DNA from: Telmatactis stephensoni | Taxonomy: Eukaryota > Cnidaria > Anthozoa > Actiniaria > Isophelliidae | Assembly: GCA_029948255.1 (NCBI GenBank) | Contig: JALIZF010001400.1 | Span: 62,001 to 126,000 of the forward strand | Length of the DNA: 64,000 nucleotides | Reading direction: 5' to 3' | Shown here: piece by piece, positions 11,201 through 41,868 of the stretch | Position numbering within the stretch: position 1 is the stretch's first letter | Layout of the letters: each line of letters starts with the position of its first letter | Translations under genes and position numbers: made by a program | Notes under the pieces: model-generated | The model's input: only the letters and a program-made list of their open reading frames with translations | The model's database searches: none | What the model was told of the DNA's origin: nothing

Positions 11201-11440
11201 AGAAAGAAGAACGGATTATTTGTTGCTAATGAAGATTTCTTTTTCTTTTTTTTTTCCGCAAAAGACGAAAATGATCAAGCATAGCAGCACGTCAGGTGAA
11301 AGTTTGTCAATATAGCTTCAACCTGAAGGATTGACATGGCTGAAAAGTTATTGAAAGGCAATAATTGACACTTATTTACTAGGACTGAGGGAAACACTAT
11401 GTATTGTGGTCCCGATACAAGGCAACAGTGTGTTTTGTTG

Positions 11441-11519
11441 ACCGGTAATAACAAAACCGGAAGCTGATTGAGCTTTGAAGGCACGTTTTTGGCAGCGCGC
11501 GTTTGCAAATTCATTCATT
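11441..11519. repeat. dispersed repeat, copy 1 of a 450-bp-spaced pair
   Basis: This block starts ACCGGTAATAACAAAACCGG and runs through TTTTTGGCAGCGCGCG to GCAAATTCATTCAT. It is nearly identical to 11891-11969 in the same orientation. Less similar flanks (GGGAAACA, GGTCCCGA) suggest a longer element. Confidence 0.85.
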
Positions 11520-11890
11520 CGGGCATGCATGAGGCAAAACTCGTGTTTATTGTCAAACTTTTAAGACCAATATACAACATTTATTCCGAGAAAAACTTGA
11601 TAACCAACCAGGAATGGCACCAAAAGAGCTGCAACAATTCTCCGAAAAACTATGTCTGAAAAAAGTTTTGTGTGAATTTTGATTAAAAACTTTAACTGTA
11701 GGCAGCGACGTTTTGTTTTATATTTTGTTCTTTGACAGTTGGTATACTGACAAAACATTTATTGACTGGGACTTCGGCTCCGCCTCGGGAAACATTGGCG
11801 TTCTCGGGACCACAAAACATACTGTTTCCCTCGGTCCCAGTCAATAAGTGTTAAGTGTTTTCCTGCGCAACGGGCAACAATATGTTGTGG

Positions 11891-11969
11891 ACCGGTAATA
11901 ACAAAACCGGAAATTGATTGAGCTTTGAAGGCGCGTTTTTGGCAGCGCGGGTTTGCAAATTCATTCATC
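11891..11969. repeat. dispersed repeat, copy 2
   Basis: This is the second copy of the ACCGGTAATAACAAAACCGG block. Just before it, TTATTGACTGGGA and TCCCAGTCAATAA (about 11759-11847) form an inverted pair, so the copy sits beside a small TIR unit. Confidence 0.85.
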
Positions 11970-13027
11970 TCGATCGTGCTTATTTTCAAACTATTTTGAA
12001 ATATCACTCGTGGTATTACCTATACCTATACTAATACTAATTACCTATACCTATACCTATACTAACTAATGTCGTTCGCTGTTGAAATTCACATAGAACC
12101 AATAGGAACGCTGCATACATTATTTATGCCAAGTGAGCCGGCCAATTTCCAACGTCCCGCACAGGGACTGTGGAAGAACCTAGTTTACAGTTGTGTGGCC
12201 TGTATTCATTTCCCGGACAAATGCCTAATGTATGGACTTCTGTGATTTACCAATGACATAATCCCTTGTCCTTTGAAGAAACCAGTCTCGTTCAGCCCAC
12301 TGTCAAGTAAGGCTATTAAAGGTGATCTCAGCCCCTTTGATAAGGATTTTACCCATAATCACGTCCTTAAGTAGTTGTTGCCCCACTAAAAAGTTCATTT
12401 CAAAATCCCTTTTCCTTCCGACAGTTAATCAACACTGTTCACACGATGTTCGCCAGACTTGAGGTTTTTCTTTATTTTATCCATGTTGATATGTTGGACT
12501 TCCTAAAGAACAATGGCTTTGTATGCGATCTCTCTAAACCTCGTGAGGGGCGCTAGCTATACATACAAGCAAGTGGCCAAGTACTTTGGGAATCGAGGAG
12601 GGAAACGGTAAAATGATCTTTATCCTCTTCAAAAAATGAAGTAGTTTTTGACTCCCACATCGCGTAGAATGGAGCGACATTTCTTTTGAACTAAAGTTAC
12701 GCATTCTATAGTTGCTGTTTTAGCCTTACGAAAATTTATCGACGAATATCTGTATACATTGTAACAGTTAATACTAAAGTGAAAAACTAATAACTTAAAT
12801 ATTTAATAACATAGTGAAGACTGACCACGAACTCTGTTGGACTGGTAAAGTAGACCCCGGGGGGGGACTCCCATATATCGTTGGGCGGGGAAGTAGACAT
12901 ATAGTCAGTAGTCAGTAGCCATGGCTGGGTAGAGGTGAGGGAGCTCGTTGGTCCATCACAAGTATCACAATAAACAAGTGGCTAGGATATCGAGACGAGT
13001 AGTAAACGATACGGCACGCCCTACGGG
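11970..13027. other. spacer without a gene
   Basis: Short CTATAC tandem units are at 12022-12062. A GACCCCGGGGGGGGACTCCCATATAT motif at about 12853 resembles a dispersed repeat. No coding exon is supported. Confidence 0.4.
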
Positions 13028-13272
13028 CCTATATATGATACACGGTTGTTGATCAACAAATGTTGACCGGCATTGAATCATTAATCAACTCTGTACATCG
13101 TTTAACAAGCGTTAGTTGCAGTAATAGCACATGTCTCTATTTTCCACAATATCGTTCAACATGTTGAAAAACTTGTTTCGACATTCAACACACCATGATA
13201 CATGATTCAACATTTGTTGCCTACAATTGTTGAATAATGTTGCTCAACAAATGTTGAACCGTGTATCATAGG
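13028..13272. mobile_element. TIR element (GATACACGGTT ends)
   Basis: CCTATATATGATACACGGTT at the left and AACCGTGTATCATAGG at the right enclose a non-coding interior rich in TCAACAAATGTTGA words. A related TGTTGA-rich stretch is at about 22310-22510. Confidence 0.7.
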
Positions 13273-14506
13273 TTTAAGGATAAAAACTGATCTCTGAGTC
13301 AAGTGGGACTGAAACCCATGCGGCGGACTCATAGGATACGTGTTCAGTGCTCTAAAAAAAATGAGCTATCCGAGCGAGGCAGCTGAGATAAGTCGTGAAT
13401 ATAGTGGGATATAATTGAAAATGACATTGAGATATACGTATAAGGGCTATCTAGAATGTCTAATCTTAGATGCAACTTAAATATAAGACGCGAATTCTCC
13501 GTATTAACGACATTTTAAGATGTGAACAAATTACTTTTAAACAGCTCTTAACGCTGCTCCTCACTAAGTCGCGTCTTAAAATAAAACTGTCGTTTAAATG
13601 GAGAGGTTGGCGTCTTATTTAAGTCATGTCTAAGATAAGAAGCCTCTTATTTTCGCTCGACGTATGTCCTGTTGATGAATTTAGTAGAAAGTTGCTTGGT
13701 AAACTGCTGCTCAGTAAACTATCGAGGTAATGAAAGCTGTCAAAGTGCCAACTGGGTGCACGCCCTTCGAGCTGTCATGGAAAATTCTCTGCCGACTCCC
13801 ACGACCCAACTGGGATATATCGAGTCATCTTGAGTGGTCGTGGTATTGATGTTATATGTTGTGGACGACATTAAGATATACATAGATGGATTAGTGAGGA
13901 AGTCGGTTCCTACGCTTTCTTTTTTATGATTTTTGGTTTGTTTATATAACACCTTTATTCAGTTATTCTTTCAGTATTTTCTCCTATCTGTAATTATCAT
14001 CGTTGGTCAATACGGTAATCAACACTTGTAATCTTCTTTAAGTGTAACTTAAAACTAAGTTTGTTATAATACAAAGGATTTCAATGTAATTATACAAGGT
14101 TTCCGGTGCTTGCTAAAAGAGATCAGTTCAAATCTTCTAATTTGTGTAAAATGGTTTCCATTTTAAAGCTCTCCCAGCACAAGTGCTCTAATCATAGAGT
14201 TTACTGACTTAGCTGATAAAACCCCATCTATTTATCTTCCTTTGACTGTCCAAATTTACACTCAATGTGTCCATCCTTACTCAACATCACTACCAGTTCC
14301 GCCATGTCTCGACTATGTTTTTACGGAAAGAATGTATGGTTGAGTAGCCGCTATACCACAATCACAAACTGCATGTTCCGCAGTACAGTGGCTGTTGAAA
14401 GAAGTCTGTATGTGCTGGTGGTCAAACAATGGTATTTGAATGTCAACAGAGTGAACCCTGAACAAGATTAACCTGAGTTAGTGAAAACAGACTCTTAGCA
14501 AGGGCA
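13273..14506. other. spacer without a gene
   Basis: No exon, RNA gene or clear repeat is supported. Confidence 0.4.
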
Positions 14507-14512
14507 TATAAG
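14507..14512 (+). promoter_or_regulatory. TATA box of the GRFGR peptide gene
   Basis: CATATAAGAAG lies 81 nt before the ATG at 14593, which allows a TSS near 14538 and a short leader. Confidence 0.45.
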
Positions 14513-14592
14513 AAGCGCCCGGCCGTGATTTTGAGGGTCACTTGATAGTTTGTGTTTAGGATATGACTAGTTGCATAAATTGAGCTACAAGA

Positions 14593-15358
14593 ATGAAAAC
14601 TCAGTGCTGCTGTCTTCTTGTGATCTTGTTTTTGTTTGCGTTTTGCACAGAATCATTCCACATTCATATTGGCAGGTTTGGCCGAATAAAGAGAAGAAGA
14701 GGAGGTATGTCAACTGAGCCGTCATGCTGTCATTTTCAAAAGCCCAATTAATCAAAATAGAATATCACTTATATTTAGAAGACGAAATGCTCGCCAATGC
14801 TTGATTTAATGGCGCAGTTATCTTAGACGCGGTTTAACAAAGCGTTGAGAACTGAAAAAGAATAAACGCTGGGCCGAAGTGCTGATAGCTGTAGACTATA
14901 CTATTATATCCTTTGAAGTCTTTTTGAAACCATGGAAGATGAATCGGATGGTCTCCAATGCCTACTTTCGATATAATTTGTATGAGTGATAGCGCAAAAG
15001 TGCAGAGTCAAGGTTAGAGGGAAAAAGATTTCTCTATTCTTTCCCTATAGAGCCTCGTTTTCAATTGCTTCAACCAGCTCGAAAGTGGACTCAACTGAAG
15101 CGTGCAACAGATTTACTTATCGATCTATTTGTTGGTTAATCTTTGTGAAATTTTGAGTTGTCGTGTTATTATAAATAACTATATTTTCTTCTGTTACGTG
15201 TTTCAGATGATTCTCGGCGTATTATGAGGTATTTTGCCCGCGTACATAACTTTCGTGTTGCTGACATCAACTGGACGAAAACTAAAAAGACCCAAAAACC
15301 TGCCAAGTACAAAGTTTGGCAAGATGATGACATAAAGACAAACAAGTCCTTCAATTAG
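14593..15358 (+). CDS. secreted basic peptide precursor with GRFGR site
   Basis: Two exons, 14593-14704 and 15207-15358, join in phase 1 (donor GGAG|GTATGT, acceptor GTGTTTCAG) to give 87 residues. A signal peptide (MKTQCCCLLVILFLFAFC) is followed by TESFHIHIGRFGRIKRRRG. Exon 2 reads DDSRRIMRYFARVHNF and then a Lys-rich tail ending KSFN. The only cysteines are in the signal peptide. FHIHIGRF followed by Gly-Arg could be processed to an RF-amide, as in cnidarian GRFamides; a cationic antimicrobial peptide is the main alternative. The post-signal motif FHIHIG resembles LHIRMG in the minus-strand peptide at 5269-5828. Neither role is established by sequence alone. Confidence 0.6.
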
Positions 15359-15450
15359 CGCAATAGTCTCTGGAGTATGGCGGGATTAGCGGCGTTGTAC
15401 GCTTCACAACCTGCCTAGAGGCTTCACCTCATAGACTATAGGGGTAAGCG

Positions 15451-15640
15451 GCCCGCTATGAAATGGTAAAAGCTAAAGTACAGAACAATGAATCATCGTA
15501 AAAAGGATATAAACTGATCGCAGAAGTAGTTGACTACCATCTGTAGTATATATACCCACATTGACGATGGGGGGCAACAGCCCGCTATATGAAATGGTAA
15601 AAGCTACCGTGTAGAACAATGAATCATTGTAAAACCGATA
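15451..15640. repeat. direct duplication, about 130-bp period
   Basis: A block starting CCCGCTATGAAATGGTAAAA and including GAACAATGAATCAT occurs at 15452 and again at 15581, with about 80-85 percent visual similarity. It is just downstream of the peptide gene and may be 3' UTR or spacer. Confidence 0.75.
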
Positions 15641-16079
15641 TAATTTGCTGGCCGGTGTAGTTAGGATACAGTCCAAAATAGAGGTTGTTGCATTAAACAT
15701 GTCACGTGATCACAAGACTAGGATGAGAGTAGTTTGACAGAAATCACTGCAAGTCAGTTGAGCAGGTAGAATAGATATCTACACCAAGACTAGTGTGGAA
15801 ATAGGGAATCTGGAAACGTTAATATGACAGTGCTATACGAAACAATTTATTATACAATTGTGACGTAAATTTACCAAATAAGGTATCGTTTGAGGGCCAA
15901 CATGTACATGGGACGGTAATACCCTCTAGAAATCCGGTTTGCGTATTCGGCCCTGTATGACGTCAAGGCTTCAAACCAGTTTGAGCTCGCGCGCTCTGGT
16001 TCAGTTGCAAAAAGGACTGTTTTGATAATAAAAATACTGTTTAAAAACAGACCGAAAAAGCAATTGTATAATAAATCCT
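15641..16079. other. spacer without a gene
   Basis: Nothing recognisable on either strand. Confidence 0.4.
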
Positions 16080-16189
16080 TTATTAGATATTTTCTTGTGT
16101 AATACGGGCTGACATTTTACTCATGGCTCGCAAATACATACACGACTCGTAAAATATCAGCCCGTAATACACAAGAAAATATCTAATAA
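16080..16189. mobile_element. small palindromic TIR element
   Basis: TTATTAGATATTTTCTTGTG and AATACGGGCTGA at the left are mirrored exactly by TCAGCCCGTAATACACAAGA and ATATCTAATAA at the right, with a centre of about 45 bp. It is non-coding. Confidence 0.85.
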
Positions 16190-17018
16190 GTGGTATGTAG
16201 TGTACATTTCAGTCTATACTATGTTAGGAAGTGCTTATTTTCAAACCTTGTTCAATGGTCATTTGTAGTTTTAAGAGATATTTATTGTAATTAACAACAA
16301 ACAACAAATTAAAAAACTTCTAAAAGGGTGCAGGTCTGGGTCGGATGTACGTGTTCAATTCTAAAGGACCTCAACTTGTCAGGCCGTTTTATCATTTATG
16401 AGTTTTTAAAATCAAGTTTTAGTCGTTCTCCAAAATCAAAGTTTTCAAAATTTTCCACATGTACCCTTGGTAAAGACGGGAATCCAGTCAATTCGGAAAG
16501 CTTCGACCAGGCGTCCCAAAGGTATTACAATTTTTTATTAGCATTAGACCAGAGCTTAGTTTATCTAAACCAAACACAACAGCGCTCTTATGAGTGCGTA
16601 TGTACGGCTTAGCGGCCAGAGTTATTCCCCCTCCCTGGTCTTCGTTAAGACTAAAACTGGGCGTTCTTTGCACACACCACCATTGCTTCATTTTTTATTT
16701 TCATTTCTCCTTCGTTTTGGCAGGATTCCAAGCGGAATCGTTCAGAGAGGCTCGAGGTTCGTTTTCCCTCCGGGGAGCGATTTTTTCTTTCGATTCTTTC
16801 TCTTTCTTCTGCAAGGTCTGCAAGGAATTCACATGGCTTAATTTAATTTTTTGCATGCATACATAATGCACCTCTGTCAAGCAGAAGAAAAACGCGTGTT
16901 TGCGTTACTCACCAGGTCAAAATGAAATAGAAGACTGTTGCTCAGCTTGTGGAAGATGTGAGAGGAGAAAAAAGTGCAGGTGACGATTAGAGCTGAACTG
17001 AGATCGAAGTTTGCATAA
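16190..17018. other. spacer without a supported gene
   Basis: Open frames exist on both strands (for example 16328-16612), but none has a domain, splice context or start signal I can support. Confidence 0.35.
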
Positions 17019-17455
17019 CAGGGTTCACAGCCATTCTGAAATATTAACTTCCCTGACTTTTCACTGACTTTCCCCTGAATAAAACTCAGTTTTTCCTGAC
17101 TATTTTGCACAAGACAAACACAACAATTTATAAATTACAATTACAGTACTTATCCATAGAAGACAATAAATAAATAAATAAACGAATAAATAAATGAAAT
17201 AAATAAAAAAAGTAAAAAATGTTGGTGTAACTAACATGACCAGTTTGTTAAATGCTCCAAATAATTTCTCTCTTTGAAAGTTTTTTCTTTACTAAAAATA
17301 GCATCTACAAGAAATATTTTTAGTTACTTATACAAAATTCCCTGACTTTTCCCTGACTTCAAGTGAAAATCTCAATTTCCCTGACCAAATAAAGAATTCC
17401 CTGACTTTTCACTGACTTTTCCCTGACTTTTCCCTGACCCCTGGGAACCCTGCTA
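17019..17455. repeat. CCCTGACTTTTC-rich repeat unit
   Basis: It opens with ACAGGGTTCACAG and closes with CCTGGGAACCCTGCT, an imperfect inverted pair. Inside are many CCCTGACTTTTC/ACTGACTTTT words at both ends. Probably a non-autonomous element. Confidence 0.6.
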
Positions 17456-18585
17456 TGAATGCATGAAGAGTTTGGCTTTAAAAGGCGGTTTTCAGTCATG
17501 CAGTACAGATTCACGTCAATCGTACGGCAATACGGACGTCACGGTTGACGTCATTCTTCCAGTAACGAAAACATTATTTGCGTCACTCTGCCATCAGAGA
17601 GCGGTGCAGAAAGCGGGAAAATGAAGAAAACAACTGAAGAAGATGTTAACTACTGTTGCAAGAGCATCCCTGGAAAACACATTGGTTTTTATGCTCTAAA
17701 ACTCTAAAACGGTTCATCCTTTCTCGGCAAAAATCAACATGCGAGTTGCGGAGAAACATTTGCTAAATATTTAACGAACGTAGAGGTGGTACGGTGAGTG
17801 TGAGAGAGAACTGACAGGCCCACATCAGCTATTAGCTGCAAAACTCAGCCTGTATAAACAAATGCAGTTATTTAAATACAGTTATTTAAGATAGCTTGCG
17901 TCATATCTGGAAAAAATAACCTCTTGTTTAGTAGTCCGTATGCGTGCTTGTAGTTTTGAAAATATGCTTGTGATTGGCTAAATCCCCGTGAAGGTTTTTC
18001 AAACGGCGTTTTGGCAAGCAACTATAGAAAGACCGTTGGGGGTCTGGAACACGAATGGTGTCGCTGTTACACACTAAACGAGTTTTTTCCGGATGTGACG
18101 CAGGCTAATCCAATATGGCTACTGTGACAAAAGCCAGTAATGACACCCAATATCGTGTTCTGGTTCTAACTAAATTATATCGCTGCTGCCAAAGAAAATT
18201 TTACTAAACTTGTCGAGTGTTATGTCTGTTATTCACCAGGGTTCGTACCATTTGAAATATCAAAATTCAATGGCTTTCAATGACCAGGATAACACACTAT
18301 GGCAGTTGCCTCAGTAAATTAGCCTTCTCTTCTTGTGCTCACTCGGTCACCTGCCTTCTCATGTGCACTCTCTCAGTCCACCAAATCAAGCCTAGTTATA
18401 ATCATCATATTTTGTATAGCCATAACCCGATTATGGGCCTGCACTGTAAGCTAAATACTTTTAATTTGCAAAGGTATTTGTTTTCAATGATTTTCCATGA
18501 CTCCTTTCCCCCACCCAAAAATTGACCTTTTGGGTTTCCGGTCTGAAAGTGAAATAATAAAATCGGTCCACGTGACTTCCCAGTT
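17456..18585. other. spacer without a gene
   Basis: No coding exon or RNA gene is supported. Confidence 0.35.
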
Positions 18586-18656
18586 TTTCCATGACCCGTG
18601 ACTTCCCAGTTTTTCCATGACCCGTGACACGTGACTTCCCAGTTTTCCATGACCCG
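18586..18656. repeat. short tandem repeat, about 25-bp unit
   Basis: GTGACTTCCCAGTTTTTCCATGACCC is repeated about three times with small length changes. Confidence 0.85.
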
Positions 18657-19097
18657 TACAACCATGTGGTAGTCAAAGTCTCCTCAAATGGCCTCATGCG
18701 CAATTTGGTTAGGGAAGGTGAGTAGAACCTCTGTATTTCGCATATGCCCATGAACACACATGGAAGTAGTCATCCCCTCCCCAACTATTAAATGGATCAG
18801 TTACTCACAGCACATATATGAAAATACTAATTTATTTACTTCATTTAACCATTATCAATCAAATTAGCCTGGTTTTACAGGTCGTTGACTTTGTTCTTTT
18901 ACAATTCAGGGTAATGTTCAACACTACTTTGTCTTTTCAATGAATTAAATATTGTCACTACCTTCACCACTTCCACCTCCAAAATCAAAAACGCCCACTA
19001 CAAGGTAAACTGCATCAATTTTTACCGTCCTAAAATGTCTAAATCGTATATCCTTGTTAATTCTGTAATGCTAACTGCTTGTTATCTTGATGTTTAG

Positions 19098-37949
<18,852 letters not shown>

Positions 37950-37988
37950 TTTGAAAACAAAACATGGACGACCATCAAGGATCAAGTA

Positions 37989-38037
37989 ACCACAGGAAAC
38001 CCAAAATTGAGAACGTCATTTTGGGTTTCCTGTGTTT
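37989..38037. repeat. hairpin at the GPI 5' end
   Basis: CCACAGGAAACCCAAAAT and ATTTTGGGTTTCCTGTG form a 17-bp inverted repeat around about 10 nt, 40 to 90 bases upstream of the GPI start codon. It contains the CACAGGAARCCCA word that recurs near the DCTN6 start. Confidence 0.8.
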
Positions 38038-38263
38038 TCCAGGTTGTGCAAGCAGTGGATTCCGTTCGGACAGCAGGAGATTGCGATTGACATCATCAGT
38101 TGCTGTTCTAGCAGCACATTCACTAGCCTGGGGGGAGAGATGGGAAAATTTTGGTCACCACATATTTGATGTGACACAAACAAGAAGGGAAGGGACAGGA
38201 TGTGTTTTGTGTAGCAGTAGATAAAAATCTCAAGTCATTTTTTAATGCCAGCATAATAGCTCA

Positions 38264-38412
38264 GTGAAAAAAAAAAATAAAAATAAAAATAAAAATAAAA
38301 AAAAGAAGAAAAAGGAAAAGGAAAGGAGAAAGCCGGAAGAAAGAGAGAAGAATAAAGCGGTCTTTTCTTCCCTCTTTCTTCTTTCTTTCTTTCTTTTTTT
38401 TCATCTTTTTCC
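38264..38412. repeat. purine/pyrimidine low-complexity tract
   Basis: AAATAAAAATAAA followed by GAAAAGGAAAGG and then CTTTCTTTCTT. Not coding. Confidence 0.85.
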
Positions 38413-38663
38413 TTGCCATTAAGTGGGAAGACCACATTAAAAGCCTTACATAGGTAATTAAATGTTCTTAGGTTTGGAACTGGGCTCAGGCTTCCTTGTC
38501 CAAAAAATTACACCATTTTTCTACCATTTCTTTTTGCTTTCACCAATCTGAGAGAGGGCCTTGCACTAGACATGGAATACCTAGTCTTTATTTTTAATTT
38601 TTAATTCTGTAAAAGTCAAATGAATTTAGGCCAAGTTAAAACTGAGTTTATTAGATGTTGCTT

Positions 38664-39122
38664 AGGGACCAGTCATTATTTATCTAGAGGGGGGGCTGGG
38701 TAATTTGCCAGTGAAAGGTGAAACTTTTGTCAACGCCCCCCTTATTTGAAGAAAATTGCAGATAACCCCCCTTCTGTATTATAATTTTAAAAGATGACCC
38801 CCCCAAAAAAAGGGGGGCACCTAAGAATTACCTAATAAAGCACGAAATCAGCATATCTTTTTTTAGTTTTAGTGTTTTTCAGAAAATATATTGAAGAAAT
38901 TATTGATATATGTCATGGTATTCAAATGGTATTTTCATAACTCTCATCCAACAGCTGGTTTAATTTACAATATAAAAATTATTTGAGAGATCATGCTGAT
39001 CAACAAGCCCCCCTTTCTTGTACCTAAAATACAATGACCCCCCCCCTTTGCTAATTTAAAATTGCCTTGACCCCCCTATTTTTCTCCCAGCCCCCCTCTA
39101 GATAAATAATGACTGGTCCCTT
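38664..39122. mobile_element. TIR element with GGACCAGTCATTATTTATCT ends
   Basis: AGGGACCAGTCATTATTTAT followed by CTAGAGGGGGG at the left is mirrored at the right. The interior has many CCCCCC tracts and no ORF. It lies between GPI and DCTN6. Confidence 0.85.
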
Positions 39123-40417
39123 AGCAGTTACCCTGATCATGTTTGGGAGATCCACAACATTCAGGGTTCCCTATACTCCTTTGCAAAATGAAATCATGCA
39201 AAAATATATATTGGGTATGTCTTTTCAGTCATGGATAATAAAAAAAAACCTCTTTCATGTTAACAAAAAAAATCAAGTTGCTTTCATGTGAACACAGAAT
39301 GATTTTAGGCCTTAAATCATGCATGTTTCATGTCAAAATACATCAGCCATTCATGTTTCACACAAAAGGTATAGGGGATGCTGAACATACTCATTGCAAC
39401 TCACTCATTGGCATACACCAATGGTTGGTAGCTTTTCATATTCTTCCTCACCTCCCCACCTCTGTGTTGGTAGCTGGTTTTCACTGCTGTGACAGGTTCC
39501 ATTGGTAAGCTGTGCCCAGTTACCATGGTCATCTTCCTGTATGGGTGTGGTCCTGCACAACCTTCATGTGCCTAAATTTGCTACCTAACCCCAACTCATT
39601 TGACTTCAAGTCAACAACTGCAGTAACTGCAACAGGCAAGCTTTCATGAAATAAGATTAATCCATGTTTGCAAGTCTTTTATTACAACTTCAAACAAAAT
39701 CCCTCAAAACAGCATCTGTGATTCAATTTTGGCATTTAAGCTTTGAAAGGGCTCAATACTCCATTCTATGCTGACAAATAAAACCAGTGTTAATTTTACA
39801 TGTATCTATAAAATGTACACTGTATGGAGTCTTTACTATCAAGAATCAATTGGTAAATGTTACAATTTGGGCTTTTTGATAGGTGAGCTATTCTTGAGCC
39901 TATAACCCACAAAAAACACAACTCTATACACATAGAAAATCAACAAAGGTGAAAACAAAAGGAGAACAATACGTGCTTTCCATTGTGGTCCACCTTTTAC
40001 TGCAAGCACTAAAATGTATAACAAACCATTGCTTTGTCAGCCTGCAGTCACTGCCAACATGGCTACTACTGGATTATACACCTTGAAATCATTTGAAAAA
40101 AAAGATGCAACATGAGCAAAAGCTCGCAGGCTATTATATAACCCTGAAGTACCCAGTATTAAAAATTATTAATTCCACATTGCATGTGATGACCAGCTCA
40201 GTTAAATCTATTTTGTATTCCCATGTAAACACTCTAGAAGACCAACAGAAGATGCCTGATATATTTCTAGTTTGAAAACCAAAGAAGTTCAATCCTTCAA
40301 GTCATTAGTTGCATGACTACTGTCTTGATCTTCTTGTCTTGTATATGTAGAATAAAAGCGTTTAATCTTAATTTACAAATAAATAAATGCTATACTAATT
40401 GTACATGCACTATAAAT
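39123..40417. other. spacer between GPI and DCTN6
   Basis: No coding exon is supported. The end nearest DCTN6 should be its 3' UTR; on the minus strand an ATTAAA-type signal occurs near 40360. Confidence 0.45.
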
Positions 40418-40972
40418 TTAAGAGCGACTAGATTTCTTCAAATGATGATAATTTGGTAAAATCTTGGTTAAAAAGTCTAGTTGTAGTGTCTGTGGTACGG
40501 GTCGTTCAGCTTGGATTCTACGACTGCAACTTTGACCATAAATCACGGTGTTTTCAGGGATGGTTTCCTGTGATGTGACTTCACATTTTGCTCCAATAAC
40601 ACACCCATGAGACAGAATTGTATGCCGTCCAATCTTACTTTTGGCCTCTAGAATATTGTTGTCTCCAACTTTGACTGCCTCACATTGACAGCCAACTTCA
40701 AATACATTATGGTTTCCAATCGTCATAACGAGTTTCTCTTCAACTTCATCGTCATCTTCTTTCAAGATTGGATTGATAATGGTGGCTTGCTCCTCGATCA
40801 AGTTGTTGTCGCCGATGAAAATTGGTCCTGCTTCAGCAATAATTCGTGCTTTGGGATGAATAACAGTTTTAGATCCAATAACTACTTCTCCTTTTATTTC
40901 CACCTCTTGGCAGACGACCGAACCTGCGCCTATTTTGATCTTTCTTGGCGTCTGTGAAGATCGACTCGACAT
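40418..40972 (-). CDS. DCTN6: dynactin subunit 6 (p27)
   Basis: A single uninterrupted frame of 184 residues, close to the vertebrate protein's length. It is part of the pointed-end complex of dynactin, which links dynein to cargo in the cytoplasm. The body is a left-handed beta-helix of hexapeptide repeats (isoleucine/valine-led, e.g. [18 protein letters not shown]). Family hallmarks are [38 protein letters not shown], the PENTVIYG loop and the C-terminal [16 protein letters not shown]. The start at [15 protein letters not shown] was chosen because it matches the family's short N-terminus; the frame stays open upstream but without conservation. It is intronless, unlike its neighbours, so a functional retrocopy is possible. 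It is divergent with NEK11 about 0.9 kb away. Confidence 0.97.
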   Translation of the reverse strand: MSSRSSQTPRKIKIGAGSVVCQEVEIKGEVVIGSKTVIHPKARIIAEAGPIFIGDNNLIEEQATIINPILKEDDDEVEEKLVMTIGNHNVFEVGCQCEAVKVGDNNILEAKSKIGRHTILSHGCVIGAKCEVTSQETIPENTVIYGQSCSRRIQAERPVPQTLQLDFLTKILPNYHHLKKSSRS

Positions 40973-41868
40973 ATTGATTCTTGTTGGGTTCTTTTCCACT
41001 TGTGAGGAACACAGGAAACCCAGTGCCGTCCAATTATTTCTTGGGAGGGGAGAGGAGAAGAAAAAGACGAAAGGCGTGCATGACAAAACTTCAAAGAGAG
41101 GTCATAGTAAAATATAAAAAAAATATTATCTACAAAATATTTCAAAAGATTAGAACATTCTTTTAGATGATTTCTGGTTGAAACAGCTGCTGTCATTAAA
41201 AGTTGCGACCTCCACAGGAAGCCCAACCGAGGAGTGAACATCGTGGGCTCTGGGACCGGGGACGGACAAACCTGGAACGTATGGGAGAGGAAAAAGACGA
41301 AAGGTATGACAAAAATTCAAAGAGAGGGTTATAGTAAAATATGCTAAAATTATTACTATTTTAGATAATTTCTAAAGTAAAGTTGTTGTTGCCACCGCCA
41401 CAGGAATCCCAACTGACCTACTTATCCATGGAAACTACCTCTTGTCCCTCCTTGCTCCGTTTTAAGGATATTTAAAGCTATTTAAAGCTACACGGAAAGG
41501 AAAGAAGTCGAAACAAGGATATGAGGTCACTGGGAATCGAACTCAGGACTCTCACCGAAGGCCGCGCAATTAAACCAACTGTGCCATCCTTGCTCCTAAA
41601 ATCGAGCCGGGGCGGGGCGGGAGGGGGGAGGGGGAGGGGGAAAAAGAAAGAAAGAAAAAAGCATACATGACGAAGCAGAAGCATACGCAGATTCAGTGTT
41701 GCATTTTCTCATCTAGGTGTTAAAAAAGACAGTGAACAGTGCATCTAGTTGACGCCTATTCCGTCGTTCGTGACCGCTTTGCTTTCGCTGAAAGGTGTGA
41801 CTGCTGACCAAGCGAGCGTTGAGCCGTGTTCGTCATGGTGATACATATCATGTCGTCGATGCCTAATA
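40973..41868. promoter_or_regulatory. head-to-head intergenic region, DCTN6/NEK11
   Basis: About 0.9 kb separates the two start codons. A block with GAAAAAGACGAAAGG ... CTTCAAAGAGAGGTCATAGTAAAATAT near 41057 is repeated in diverged form near 41287, each copy followed by a CACAGGAARCCCA-like word. A SINE lies in the NEK11-proximal half. Shared promoter function is inferred from the geometry only. Confidence 0.5.
41466..41602 (-). mobile_element. tRNA-derived SINE, family 2
   Basis: The minus strand reads GGATGGCACAGTTGGTTTAA (A box) and GAGTTCGATTCCCAG (B box), then TTGTTTCGACTTCTTTCC and a TAGCTTTAAATAGCTTTAAA tail. It is homologous to 54505-54617. It lies in the DCTN6/NEK11 intergenic region. 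Confidence 0.8.

Noticed and set aside
11055..11315. Possible two-exon mini-gene (MAKRKRRPGSFLPLKRK start, GTAAGT donor at 11121, acceptor near 11265)
   Set aside because: The intron is almost entirely poly-A and AAAG low complexity, the product would be about 38 residues with no signal or domain, and the area is repeat-derived.
37964..38224. 86-codon plus-strand frame just upstream of GPI
   Set aside because: No domain or conservation visible, and it overlaps the hairpin in the GPI upstream region.
40973..41086. N-terminal extension of DCTN6 (38 extra codons)
   Set aside because: Family members start close to the KIKIGAG segment; the extension is unconserved and lies in the duplicated leader region.
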